Below are positions 8,129 to 17,100 of a stretch of 64,000 bases of DNA, in pieces. Each line of letters begins with the position of its first letter. Position 1 is the stretch's first letter. The notes under the pieces are model-generated. The model was not told the origin of the DNA, did no database searches, and worked only from the letters and a program-made list of their open reading frames with translations. Made by a program: the position numbers and the translations under genes. Origin of the DNA: Anaerotignum propionicum (GTDB lineage Bacteria; Bacillota; Clostridia; Lachnospirales; Anaerotignaceae); assembly GCF_024461735.1 (NCBI RefSeq), contig NZ_JANGAD010000004.1, positions 1 through 64,000 of the forward strand, read 5' to 3'.

Positions 8129-8734
8129 TCATGCTCTTAAATCGGTAATCGGAACGTATTGAGGGTCTGCGCTTGGTGGAACATAGATAGGGTTCCCTAT
8201 GTATTCGATCACAACATCCGGTCGCTGGGTAATGGAAATTTCAATGTTTCCGGGAATAAACTCAAAGTTTCCGTTCATAACCTTCCAGTCAAAATTAAGC
8301 TTATCCAATTCATATTCCATCATGATTTCCGGTTTTGACCAATTCAATTCGGGTCTGGCGGTAGGGGTAAAGGTTATTCCCACATTGGTGTTCACCTCTG
8401 TTTTTGACGCAGCGATTTTACTAATGACATCCTCACCTATTTTTGCATTTAAAAATAATTTACCTTCCCTTGCATAAGCGGCGGTTGCCTCATAGGCGGC
8501 CATTTTACCTTTTTCTGCAGCATCCCTAATGCTTGTTCTTGCTGTTGGGTTTATAGAGTTATAGCATTCAAAGGAATCAATATCTAATTTAATGGGGTTA
8601 CTTTTAATTTTCAGACCGCCATCATCTCGAGAAATTTCTAGCTGTGCATTTGAATTATTGTATTCCAAGCGTGCATTGTTTACAGTCATTTCAAACTTTA
8701 AAGGTACTGTGGTAATTTTCAATAAAGGTTCCAC
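8129..8734 (-). CDS. DUF6470 family protein (YviE-like), flagellar cluster
   Basis: 201 residues, GTG start behind GGGAGGG. It begins MEPLLKITTVPLKFEMTVNN and has internal segments rich in beta strands (PARLEYNNSNAQLEISRDDG-like, then a run of aliphatic/aromatic alternation near residues 140-180). There is no signal peptide or membrane span. It sits between flgL and fliW exactly where Bacillus carries yviE, whose product belongs to the same uncharacterised family. A role in flagellar assembly is inferred from position only. Confidence 0.8.
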   Translation of the reverse strand: MEPLLKITTVPLKFEMTVNNARLEYNNSNAQLEISRDDGGLKIKSNPIKLDIDSFECYNSINPTARTSIRDAAEKGKMAAYEATAAYAREGKLFLNAKIGEDVISKIAASKTEVNTNVGITFTPTARPELNWSKPEIMMEYELDKLNFDWKVMNGNFEFIPGNIEISITQRPDVVIEYIGNPIYVPPSADPQYVPITDLRA

Positions 8735-8771
8735 CGTTTTTGCCCTCCCTTCTACGTATCAGAATGGTTTA

Positions 8772-9767
8772 TTAATTCATAAAATCTATAAAAGATTGGC
8801 TGAGAATGCTGTTTCCAACCTTTAATGCAGAATTGTAAGCATACTGTGCCCAAGAATAATCTGAAATTGCTACAGCCAAGTCAACATTTTCAACGGACAC
8901 GATTTTTTCATTGAGTGTAAATTGATTATCTTCCAGACGTGTCTGAGTTAATTCTAAAAAGTTACTTTTTGTGCCGATAGAGGTAACAAAGTCAGCCAGT
9001 TTACTTGAGGATTCTGTAAATTGTTTGCTAAGTCCATCCAACTTTTCTGAGTCGGCAGGATCCTTTTCCAGCTCATCGGCGATGCTACCTAGAATGTTAA
9101 CCAAATTTTGTTCTTTGCCATCGTCGCTTTGTCCAAAACCAAGGGCATTTAGACCTGAAATAGCAATATTGAAAGCACTGTTTGTGTCCACGTTTCCATT
9201 GGTGAAGGATAGACCAAAGCCTAAGTCAACATAAACTGGTGCTTTAGACATATCTTTTAATTTTGTTTGTACGGCAGGATCAGTGCTTGATACGTCCAAC
9301 CCAAAGTATTGGAGCTTTCCATCTACCATTTCAAAGGGGGTAGAGTCAGTTGTTTGCCCACCAAACAGGAAGGATTCACCCAATTTTGAATTTGCAGACA
9401 TAACAATGGATTCTTGCATTTGTCTAAGACTTGTAGCAAGGGTTTTTCGTGATTCTAAACTGGTATTGCCTGAGATACCCTCTAAGATAAGGGCATTTGC
9501 TTTTTTCGCAATGGTTGTCATTTCCATGGCACTGCTCTCTACGGCATCAAATTGAGAAGAAGCGTCTTTCACGTTTTCAATATGATCGCCAGTTTCGATA
9601 TATTCTTTTCTCAATTTATATGCAACTGCTGCAGAAGCGGGATCTTCAGATGCTTTCATGAAATTCCGTTTTGTAAGCACACGATTTCTTGCTGTATCTA
9701 GTTCATTTGTGGTTTTTGAGAGGTTTGTTTGATAATTGCTCAAAACCTGATTTGTTGTTATTCTCAT
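8772..9767 (-). CDS. flgL: Flagellar hook-filament junction protein FlgL
   Basis: 331 residues. N-terminal MRITTNQVLSNYQTNLSKTT and the C-terminal helix ending in SYNSAL-like sequence (AQYAYNSALKVGNSILSQS) are the paired coiled-coil ends of flagellin-family proteins, here of the FlgL type. It forms the second junction ring between hook and filament. The start has AAAAGGAG upstream. The gene follows flgK with a 19-base gap. Confidence 0.95.
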   Translation of the reverse strand: MRITTNQVLSNYQTNLSKTTNELDTARNRVLTKRNFMKASEDPASAAVAYKLRKEYIETGDHIENVKDASSQFDAVESSAMEMTTIAKKANALILEGISGNTSLESRKTLATSLRQMQESIVMSANSKLGESFLFGGQTTDSTPFEMVDGKLQYFGLDVSSTDPAVQTKLKDMSKAPVYVDLGFGLSFTNGNVDTNSAFNIAISGLNALGFGQSDDGKEQNLVNILGSIADELEKDPADSEKLDGLSKQFTESSSKLADFVTSIGTKSNFLELTQTRLEDNQFTLNEKIVSVENVDLAVAISDYSWAQYAYNSALKVGNSILSQSFIDFMN

Positions 9768-9786
9768 TTAAAGCAACTCCTTTTCA

Positions 9787-11352
9787 TTATCGTCCAACAA
9801 CACCCATCTTATTAATGATGGTTTCCAAAGCTTCATCTAGCGTTGTCATTAATCTTGCAGCAGCCGCAAAGGACTTTTGATATTTAAGCAAATTCATACC
9901 TTCCTCATCTAAGCTAACGGAGGAAATAGAACTTTTTGCGTTTGCGATTTCGTTTGCTACAGATACATGGTTGTTTAATAGCGCTTTTGCAGATTTTATA
10001 TCGATACCTAAGGTTGTATTTAAATTAGATACGAATGAGTGAAAAGTACCCTTAAAAATTGTCAAATCGGACGCTGGAGGAACACCTTTTTTTATAAAGG
10101 ATTGATCTGATTTTAGGGCATCAAGCATTTTTAAGATATTTTCCTGGGCACCGGAGGCCGGCGTACTACCATCTGCGTTAACGGATGCAGTTAGACCATA
10201 TTCTGAGTTTGACCAACCTGATGCAACGCAGATATTTTTCGCTGTAATGGTTGTACTGCCATCGGAGGTACCAAACATATCATGCAAGGTACCGCTGGGC
10301 AGGCCAGCATTATTAATTTCATTAAAGGTTGAGGCAAGGGTATTCGCCATAAGGTCTAGCATTTTTTGATAGTAACCAATACCCTGAAATGAATCTTTGT
10401 TATTATCAAAAGCTCCGTTGGAAGTTAAGAATTCTAAAGAGCCTTTGATTGATCCGCCTGTCAGTTCTTTGAATACATCTGTACCAATCACATCGCCACT
10501 GCTATTTTTAACGGGATTTCCCTTAGCATCTAAAATATTCAGCTGAGTTGTTCCTTCGGGTATATCCAGATTTACATGATCCAGATGGTTTAAGAGGTTA
10601 ATTGTATTGTTTGCACCAACCAAATCGATCTTTAATTCGTCGATGGTTAAACTATCGGAGATTTTGGTTGGAACATAGGTTACGTCAATTTTTAGATAAC
10701 CTGCTAAGTTATCAATCAAAACATTTCTCTGATCAATCAGCTCCAAAGCTGAAGAACCATTTACCTGACCGTCCTTAATTGATTTATTTAATTCGGAAAT
10801 ATTTTTTAATATGTTATTGATTTCAGGAATTTGAACCTCTTTCAGGTTGTATTCTTGATTGCTACGAATGGTTTCCAGCTGTTTTGCAGCTTGATTCATA
10901 TATTTTGTCAAAGAATCTGCAGAGGACTTCACCATATTTTCGTATTCTTGGCTACTAACATTTCCAGCAAGTTTCTGAAGCATAGTATTTAAGTCACTTA
11001 ATTGTTTTTGTATACCATCTGTAGCAACTTCATCAATTACAGATTCAATTTCTTGCAGGCCCCCCAATTTTTCGTCGGCTTCACCAACCTTGGCTACTTC
11101 GTTTCTGAATCTGATATCCAAGTAAGGATCTCTTACTTGGGAGATACCTGTAACCAGAGCGCCATAACCTACATTGGCAACAGAAGCATAGCGCCCACTA
11201 TTTTGAAGGTTTAAGCTGATTTGGTCTACTACCTGTCTTGTATAACCTTGTGTATTAATATTTGAAATATTCTGTCCTGTTACATCCAGCCCATACTGAC
11301 TTGCGCGAAGACCTAACTGAGCAGTAGTAAAAGCGCCAAACGTTGAACGCAT
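9787..11352 (-). CDS. flgK: Flagellar hook-filament junction protein FlgK
   Basis: 521 residues. The N-terminus (MRSTFGAFTTAQLGLRASQY, then GQNISNINTQGYTRQVVDQ) carries the rod/hook-type ANxxNxxTxGY-like motif, and the C-terminus (GMNLLKYQKSFAAAARLMTT) the matching FlgK helix. It is the first junction protein between hook and filament, exported by the flagellar type III apparatus with FlgN as chaperone; flgN lies just upstream. RBS AAAGGGGGAAAA. Confidence 0.96.
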   Translation of the reverse strand: MRSTFGAFTTAQLGLRASQYGLDVTGQNISNINTQGYTRQVVDQISLNLQNSGRYASVANVGYGALVTGISQVRDPYLDIRFRNEVAKVGEADEKLGGLQEIESVIDEVATDGIQKQLSDLNTMLQKLAGNVSSQEYENMVKSSADSLTKYMNQAAKQLETIRSNQEYNLKEVQIPEINNILKNISELNKSIKDGQVNGSSALELIDQRNVLIDNLAGYLKIDVTYVPTKISDSLTIDELKIDLVGANNTINLLNHLDHVNLDIPEGTTQLNILDAKGNPVKNSSGDVIGTDVFKELTGGSIKGSLEFLTSNGAFDNNKDSFQGIGYYQKMLDLMANTLASTFNEINNAGLPSGTLHDMFGTSDGSTTITAKNICVASGWSNSEYGLTASVNADGSTPASGAQENILKMLDALKSDQSFIKKGVPPASDLTIFKGTFHSFVSNLNTTLGIDIKSAKALLNNHVSVANEIANAKSSISSVSLDEEGMNLLKYQKSFAAAARLMTTLDEALETIINKMGVVGR

Positions 11353-11384
11353 GAAGTTTTCCCCCTTTGGTAATAAATCAAGAG

Positions 11385-11834
11385 TTAAGCAAATCTATTT
11401 TTTAAATTATTCCCAGAGGGTGTTTGTTGGGTTTCTGGGTTTATACCTAATTTGCTAAGTGTCGTGTTGATTACATGTAAATTTACATCAAGAGCAATTT
11501 TCACGCTATCATTGATTGCATGAAATTCATCTGTCGCTTGCTGAAGTGTTGTGAAAAGTTTATTGCTTTCTTCCTTCTGTTCAGCAGGAAGGCGAGCTAT
11601 TATTTCTTTGTAAGATAGGCCATCATAACCCAAGGCTGAAAGAATTTGTTCCCGCTTTTTATCAAAGCCCTTGAGTTTCAAAACCAGAACCTGTTCATTT
11701 TTGATACAGTTGTTTAAAGTATCTAAATTTTTAGAGGTAACGGCTTCTAACTTCTCCTTTTCGATTGCGATAAGTGCTTCCAATAACTCAATTAAATGAA
11801 TCACAATGTTATGAAAATCAATTAAAGTTGTCAT
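11385..11834 (-). CDS. flgN: Flagellar export chaperone FlgN
   Basis: 149 residues, strongly helical, beginning MTTLIDFHNIVIHLIELLEA with heptad-like spacing through about residue 120. This matches FlgN, the chaperone that binds the C-termini of FlgK and FlgL before export. The gene order flgM-flgN-flgK-flgL is standard. RBS GAAAAGGA. Confidence 0.9.
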   Translation of the reverse strand: MTTLIDFHNIVIHLIELLEALIAIEKEKLEAVTSKNLDTLNNCIKNEQVLVLKLKGFDKKREQILSALGYDGLSYKEIIARLPAEQKEESNKLFTTLQQATDEFHAINDSVKIALDVNLHVINTTLSKLGINPETQQTPSGNNLKNRFA

Positions 11835-11853
11835 TTTTTTCAGTCCTTTTCAA

Positions 11854-12159
11854 TTAACTTAAGAGCATTTTTTTTGCAATTTGATCAATATCAATTTGAT
11901 AAGTTCCTGCTTCGATTTGTTGCTTCAAATCAGCAATTTTCTCTTCAGAGGTAGGAGTTGCTACTTCTTTGGAAATTTTATTTTTTAGTGCATCTACAAA
12001 GCTATTCTGCTCTGGAGTTTCTGTTTTTCCGCATATAATGATTTCGTCATAGTTTTTAGCCCTAGAAACAGAAGGGCTCTGTGAGGAGATATAGGTACTT
12101 TTATCTTTATTTGCTGCATTTGATTGCAGATTAAAAAAATGGTTTCCAGTAACTTTCAT
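11854..12159 (-). CDS. flgM: Anti-sigma-28 factor FlgM
   Basis: 101 residues. The C-terminal half (about 58-101: SEEKIADLKQQIEAGTYQID then IAKKMLL) is the FlgM sigma-binding region. FlgM holds FliA (SigD) inactive until the hook is complete and FlgM is exported or otherwise released. It is the first gene of its operon and lies behind a SigD-type -10 element, forming a feedback loop with fliA at 39.2 kb. RBS AAGGGGAAA. Confidence 0.93.
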   Translation of the reverse strand: MKVTGNHFFNLQSNAANKDKSTYISSQSPSVSRAKNYDEIIICGKTETPEQNSFVDALKNKISKEVATPTSEEKIADLKQQIEAGTYQIDIDQIAKKMLLS

Positions 12160-12211
12160 AAAAATTTCCCCTTAATATTTATAGTAACAGACAATTTGTA
12201 CTCACTTAATT

Positions 12212-12238
12212 ATATCGGCATTTTGGATATATAAATAA
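12212..12238 (-). promoter_or_regulatory. SigD (sigma-28)-type promoter of flgM operon
   Basis: On the minus strand the -10 element is GCCGATAT (12219 to 12212), one base off the SigD consensus GCCGATAA. The expected -35 (TAAA) position holds only TATT, so the -35 is weak. The location 53 bases ahead of flgM supports it. Confidence 0.65.
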
Positions 12239-12362
12239 TATTATTTGGATAAAAAACATAAATTAGATTTTTTTATAAGCATTACAACGCTTAGAAATGT
12301 ATCATTCTGTAGAGTAATTGTGAATAGTTGAAAGAGGTGCAAGTGCCTACTTGTAAAATCTA

Positions 12363-12424
12363 AATAAAAAAGCCGAAAAACAGATATGATTTCACCATTA
12401 CGGGGATTCTGTTTTTCGGCTTAT
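12363..12424 (-). terminator. Terminator of the cheA-cheB operon
   Basis: A perfect 15-bp stem (AAGCCGAAAAACAGA / TCTGTTTTTCGGCTT) with a 23-base loop. On the minus strand it ends in a T-run, so it stops transcription from cheB; the plus-strand side is weaker. Confidence 0.88.
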
Positions 12425-12468
12425 ATTTTATAGAATTTTCGGGATTAGGCAGTGGCTAAATCTTAATA

Positions 12469-13515
12469 CTACAGGGAAGCCAGATACCTGCGTAAAACCA
12501 AAGGAATATTTTCGTTGGAGGCTTCAATCATAACAGCCCCAATATTTTTTGCCACCATGGGCATTCCATAGACAACACAAGATTCTTTGTTTTGTCCGAT
12601 GGTATATGCACCCTGTTGGCGCATATTCAAAAGCCCTTGGGCACCATCTCTGCCCATTCCTGTCATGATAATACCGACAGCATTCTTTTTTGCAACCTCT
12701 GCCACGGAATTAAACAAAACATCAACAGAGGGTCTGTGTCCGCTGACTTTCTCTGCCTGAAAGCATTTTACAACGTAATTGGAGCCCAGCTTTGCAAGCT
12801 TCATATGGTAATCACCGGGGGCAATAAGAACCAATCCGTTTTTTACAATATCCCCATCCACAGCTTCACGTACCTCCATTTTGCAAAGGCGGTTTAGTCT
12901 TTCGGCATACATTTTCGTAAAACCGGGGGGCATATGCTGCACAATCAAAATACCAGGAGTATCTTCCGGCAAATCTTTGATTACGGAAATAGTGGCCTCT
13001 GTACCTCCTGTGGATGCGCCCAAAGCGATAACTGTTGTGTTTGCCAGCCTAGAAGGATTGATTGGTGCGAAACTTGGCTTAGCAGCAACAGAAATCTTAC
13101 TTGCACCTGAGGGCGGTGTCACTTTTGCTCTACTTGCAATGGTTATTTTTGCAGCCAGCTCCTCAATAAAGGTGGAGATCGTGTCGGATTTGGATAGCTC
13201 CGGTTTTTTTACAAATTCCACTGCACCGGCAGCCAGCGCATCAAATACGCTGATATTAAGGGCTGAAACCAATACAACAGGAATTGGGCGTTCCGGAAGA
13301 AGTTGTTTTAAAAATTCAATGCCGTTTAGTTTGGGCATTTCCACATCCAATGTAACCACGTCAGGATTAAGCTGGGGTATTTTTTCTTTCGCCTCAAAGG
13401 CATCTCTAGCATACCCCAAAACCTCAATATGGTCAAATTCAGCAAGCTTTTTTGTAAGTACTCCTCGGAAAAACAGAGAGTCGTCTACGACCAATACCTT
13501 GATTTTTTCATTCAT
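12469..13515 (-). CDS. cheB: Chemotaxis protein-glutamate methylesterase CheB
   Basis: 348 residues. Receiver domain 1-120 with phospho-acceptor Asp57 (VVTLDVEMP), linker rich in A/P/K, then the methylesterase domain from about 160. The catalytic triad is readable: Ser168 in GASTGG, His194 in VQHMPP, Asp290 in GMGRDG. CheB removes methyl groups from chemoreceptors and can deamidate them, acting as adaptation feedback under CheA control. It is the last gene of cheA-cheW-cheR-cheB and overlaps the logic of cheD elsewhere in the window. RBS AAAGGTAG. Confidence 0.96.
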   Translation of the reverse strand: MNEKIKVLVVDDSLFFRGVLTKKLAEFDHIEVLGYARDAFEAKEKIPQLNPDVVTLDVEMPKLNGIEFLKQLLPERPIPVVLVSALNISVFDALAAGAVEFVKKPELSKSDTISTFIEELAAKITIASRAKVTPPSGASKISVAAKPSFAPINPSRLANTTVIALGASTGGTEATISVIKDLPEDTPGILIVQHMPPGFTKMYAERLNRLCKMEVREAVDGDIVKNGLVLIAPGDYHMKLAKLGSNYVVKCFQAEKVSGHRPSVDVLFNSVAEVAKKNAVGIIMTGMGRDGAQGLLNMRQQGAYTIGQNKESCVVYGMPMVAKNIGAVMIEASNENIPLVLRRYLASL

Positions 13516-13545
13516 AGAGAACTACCTTTCTTTTTTAGGAATTCC

Positions 13546-14358
13546 TTATATTTTTCTGTATACTGCAGGCACAACATATTTGTACTTTGTGCTGTTCTTA
13601 TTAATGGTTTCTGAAAGACCAATAATAAGATATCCTCCAGGATTCGTGGAATCATAGAAGCGGTCTACCAAAGCATCCTTTGTGGGCTGATTAAAGTAGA
13701 TCATAACGTTTCGACAGAAAATAACATCAAACGGAATTCTAAAATGTATGGGATCCATTAAATTAAACGTTTTATAGATTACGTTTGCCTTTAATTCGAG
13801 GGTTACTTCGTATTGATCTGTGTTTGCAACACGGGTAAAGTATTTACGAACCCACTCGTTTGGCATATCTTTTAGGGAATCCCCAGGATAAATTCCTTTT
13901 TGCGCCTGCAAAAGGACTTTTTGAGAAATATCCGTTGCCAAAATACGGGTATCCCAATTGGGGGCATCCTTACCTAAAAACTCTTTCATTAGAATAGAAA
14001 GGGTATAAGGTTCCTGACCTGTTGAACATCCTGCACTCCAAACACTCAAGACTTTTTCCTTTTTATTCTTTACGAGAGCGGGAAGGATATTATGCGAAAA
14101 AAAATCAAAATGGGTTTTCTCTCGCATAAAATATGTGTAGTTCGTTGTTAATTTATTCAACAGAACCTCCACATCTTTTTCCGTAGACTTTGTAAGAATA
14201 AAATCTACATAATCAGAAAAATCATTGAAGCCCATAGTAAACAGTGTGGAATTCAGACGTCCTTCAATGAGCTGCTTCTTTTTAGAAAGATTAATTCCGT
14301 ACTTTTTTTGAATAAAAGTATAAAGACGGATGAAGTCATTTTCGTTTAAAGTATTCAT
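13546..14358 (-). CDS. cheR: Chemotaxis protein methyltransferase CheR
   Basis: 270 residues. The N-terminal helical domain (to about 75) precedes a SAM-binding Rossmann domain with SVWSAGCSTGQEPYTLSIL as motif I and DVIFCRNVMIYF as the later acidic/catalytic motif. It methylates receptor glutamates, opposing CheB, whose gene lies 30 bases downstream. Length and motifs are intact. RBS AAGGTGG. Confidence 0.96.
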   Translation of the reverse strand: MNTLNENDFIRLYTFIQKKYGINLSKKKQLIEGRLNSTLFTMGFNDFSDYVDFILTKSTEKDVEVLLNKLTTNYTYFMREKTHFDFFSHNILPALVKNKKEKVLSVWSAGCSTGQEPYTLSILMKEFLGKDAPNWDTRILATDISQKVLLQAQKGIYPGDSLKDMPNEWVRKYFTRVANTDQYEVTLELKANVIYKTFNLMDPIHFRIPFDVIFCRNVMIYFNQPTKDALVDRFYDSTNPGGYLIIGLSETINKNSTKYKYVVPAVYRKI

Positions 14359-14373
14359 GGCTTAACCACCTTA

Positions 14374-14853
14374 TTATTTATTGCTGATCAACGCTTGGCA
14401 ATCCAAGGAGAACATAACGGTTCCATCAATGAGATTTGTCATGCCATTGATAAAGTCCAGATTTTTGGAAGGAGGGTCGGAAAGCTTATTGTTCACGTTG
14501 ATTACCTGTAAAACTGTATCCACCAAAACACCAATGGAAATGGAGTCGATTTCCAAGATGATGACACATGTAATTGCAGCATCTTCATTTACGGGCTTAT
14601 TCATAATTTGGCGAATGTCTATAATTGGGACAATCTGCCCTCTCAGGTTCATGATACCTTTTACATATGACGGAACCATAGGCAAAGAGGTAATGCCCGG
14701 ATTTGTAATGATTTCAACTACATTGTCGATTGGGATGCCATATACCAATTCGGCAGAGATAAAAGTAAGGTATTTGTTTAAGTTTTCATCTGCCTCTGTT
14801 AAGTTAAATTCGTCATCCAACAATTCGTCGGTCAAATTATTTTCCATTTTCAT
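14374..14853 (-). CDS. cheW: Chemotaxis coupling protein CheW
   Basis: 159 residues. The CheW fold is recognisable from YLTFISAELVYGIPIDNVVE, MVPSYVKGIMNLRGQIVPII and the C-terminal NKLSDPPSK...DLIDGT segment. It links receptors to CheA. Two ATGs near the start (codon 1 and codon 3) share the same strong GGGGGGAA site. It is encoded 15 bases after cheA. Confidence 0.95.
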   Translation of the reverse strand: MKMENNLTDELLDDEFNLTEADENLNKYLTFISAELVYGIPIDNVVEIITNPGITSLPMVPSYVKGIMNLRGQIVPIIDIRQIMNKPVNEDAAITCVIILEIDSISIGVLVDTVLQVINVNNKLSDPPSKNLDFINGMTNLIDGTVMFSLDCQALISNK

Positions 14854-14868
14854 TGTAACATTCCCCCC

Positions 14869-16974
14869 TTATAATGAATTTTCAAATGCTGTTTGCAGGC
14901 TTAGGGCATCTAAGATAATACTGATATTTCCATCACCCAGAATAGTACAACCTGCAATTCCGGAGTTTTTAATATTAAAACCGTTTAGGTATGGAGGTAA
15001 AGGTTTTACAACCACCTGCTGCTCGCCGATAAAAGAATCTACAAACAGACAATAGGAAATGTCGCTGGCTTCAACCCATACTAAAATTCCTTCTTCAATA
15101 TCTGTAACCTCTGTTTCTAAATTGTAAAGCTTATGCAGTCTCACAATAGAGTAATAATTTCCCATACGCTCAATCATTTCATGCCCTAAAGAATCATATA
15201 TAATTTCTTCCTGAGTGCATTTGAAGGACTGTCTGATATTTGTGATGGGTAAGGTAAAGGTAGATTTACCAACGGCAATTTCCATTCCATCCACAATTGC
15301 CAAGGTAAGGGGGATTTTCAGGGTGATACAAGTGCCTTCTCCCAATTCGCTTTCGATGGAAACAATACCGCCTACTTTTTCAATATTCTGTTTTACAACA
15401 TCCATGCCAACGCCACGACCGGAGTATTCGGTAACGGTTTCGTTTGTGGAGAAACCTGGGGCGAGAAGAAGCATGAGAATTTCTCTTTTTGAATACTCAC
15501 TTTCAGGTTTTGTTAAGATACCGTTTCTTTTTGCTTTTTCTAAAACCTTTTCAGTATTTACGCCAACGCCGTCATCGGCAATCGTAATCATAATATCGCT
15601 GCCGGTATGCTTTGCTTCCAAAACGATTTCGCCCTGGGGCTCTTTGCCTGCGGCAAGTCTTTCTTCTACGGTTTCTTCAATGCCATGATCCATAGCATTT
15701 CTAACAATATGAATCAATGGATCATTGATGCTGTCCACAATTGTTTTATCCAATTCGGTATTTTCACCAATAATCGTAAGGCGTACATCTTTATTCAAAC
15801 TCTGACCCATATCACGAACAATACGGTTCATCTTATTAAATACACCTGAGATGGGAACCATACGCATGGACATAGCAATATCTTGCAATTCATCTGTCAG
15901 TTTTCTAAGCTGTCTGGTTGATTTCAAAAAATTATCCAGCTTCAGACCTTTTAAGTCAGGGGAGGAGGTCACCATGGATTCCGTAATAACAATTTCCCCC
16001 ACAATGGCCATAAGGCTGTCTAATTTTGATAAATTCACACTAATAATGCTCTGCTTTGCCTGTTGTGACTGGGCAGCAGGGGGAGTACTTCCCTTTGCCG
16101 ATTTATTTTGGACTGGGGCGGTTGCACTCTGGGTGACTTCTTTTTGCTGTAATTCCGGTTTCGCTTCCTCGGTTTTTGTAGCTTCAACAGTGGGATTGGC
16201 GATGACCTCGAAGGAAGCAATGTTTGGTGCACTTTTTATTGCGGAAATGGTTGCATCCATGAGAGATTCATCATCAAGGAAGATGAAAAAACCATGATCA
16301 ATAATATAATTGCAGGTTTCTGAATTATGTTCCACATCTTCAGGATAAAACTTAAAATTGTTACCGATGGCATCAGATATTGCATTTTTTACAATAAAAG
16401 CACGCAAATGCTCCATACCGCTGCCATCATCAAAAAGGATTTTAACGATATAAGGAGATGCGGTTGCGGGAATAGATTGCAAAACAGCACTGTTCTGTGT
16501 TACGTTAGTTTCAGCGGGTGCGTTTGTCATTTCAGCGGCTTCTAAGGTGCTTGGCTCATCTGCATTCAATTTTTCAATAAAAGTATTAATATCGTTTATA
16601 AAATGGTCGATATTATCAGAGATAGGTTCATTTTGCTCGATTTTTGCCACTTCTGTGCGCATAAAATCATTCGTTCTTAGAATCAAATTAAAAAGCTCTT
16701 TGCGCATCCCTTCGGACAAGGAATCGGTTGTATTATTTTGCCTGAAGATGAAGAAAAGGTCTTCAAATCTATGGGCAACTTTAGAGATGGAATCGAATTC
16801 CATCATCGCTGAGGAACCTTTGATTGTGTGCATGATTCGGAAAATTTCGTCAATATCTGCGGAGGAGAAAGCCTTAGCCTTTTCCGCCTCAAGCATGATG
16901 TTTTCCAACTGTTCCAGTAGAGAATTTGTTTCGAAAAGATACATATCGATCATACTATCCATGCCGTTGTTCAT
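14869..16974 (-). CDS. cheA: Chemotaxis histidine kinase CheA
   Basis: 701 residues. P1 (HPt) at about 1-115 with phospho-acceptor His49 in MHTIKGSS; a P2-like region near 175-260; an A/Q/K-rich linker; P3 dimerisation from about 308 (LSKLDSLMAIVGEIVITES); P4 ATPase with N box HIVRNAMDHGIE, G1 ADDGVGV and G2 GRGVGMDVVK; P5 CheW-like regulatory domain from about 560. It phosphorylates CheY, CheB and CheV. It is the first gene of the operon; the 126-base gap to the divergent gene at 17101 must hold promoters for both, but only a TATAAT on each strand is visible. Confidence 0.97.
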   Translation of the reverse strand: MNNGMDSMIDMYLFETNSLLEQLENIMLEAEKAKAFSSADIDEIFRIMHTIKGSSAMMEFDSISKVAHRFEDLFFIFRQNNTTDSLSEGMRKELFNLILRTNDFMRTEVAKIEQNEPISDNIDHFINDINTFIEKLNADEPSTLEAAEMTNAPAETNVTQNSAVLQSIPATASPYIVKILFDDGSGMEHLRAFIVKNAISDAIGNNFKFYPEDVEHNSETCNYIIDHGFFIFLDDESLMDATISAIKSAPNIASFEVIANPTVEATKTEEAKPELQQKEVTQSATAPVQNKSAKGSTPPAAQSQQAKQSIISVNLSKLDSLMAIVGEIVITESMVTSSPDLKGLKLDNFLKSTRQLRKLTDELQDIAMSMRMVPISGVFNKMNRIVRDMGQSLNKDVRLTIIGENTELDKTIVDSINDPLIHIVRNAMDHGIEETVEERLAAGKEPQGEIVLEAKHTGSDIMITIADDGVGVNTEKVLEKAKRNGILTKPESEYSKREILMLLLAPGFSTNETVTEYSGRGVGMDVVKQNIEKVGGIVSIESELGEGTCITLKIPLTLAIVDGMEIAVGKSTFTLPITNIRQSFKCTQEEIIYDSLGHEMIERMGNYYSIVRLHKLYNLETEVTDIEEGILVWVEASDISYCLFVDSFIGEQQVVVKPLPPYLNGFNIKNSGIAGCTILGDGNISIILDALSLQTAFENSL

Positions 16975-17100
16975 TTTTGAGCACCACCTTAGTAAAGAAT
17001 ATGTTATTCCATTTTTTATACCTTTTGGTTAATTATACTACATATTTAATTCGACAAAAAGAGGGAAAATATAATAGTTGAGTGGAAAGGATGTGAAATA

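Noticed and set aside
17032..17075. Divergent promoters between cheA and the YlqG-like gene
   Set aside because: A TATAAT is present on each strand but neither has a -35 at an acceptable distance, so no promoter is annotated.
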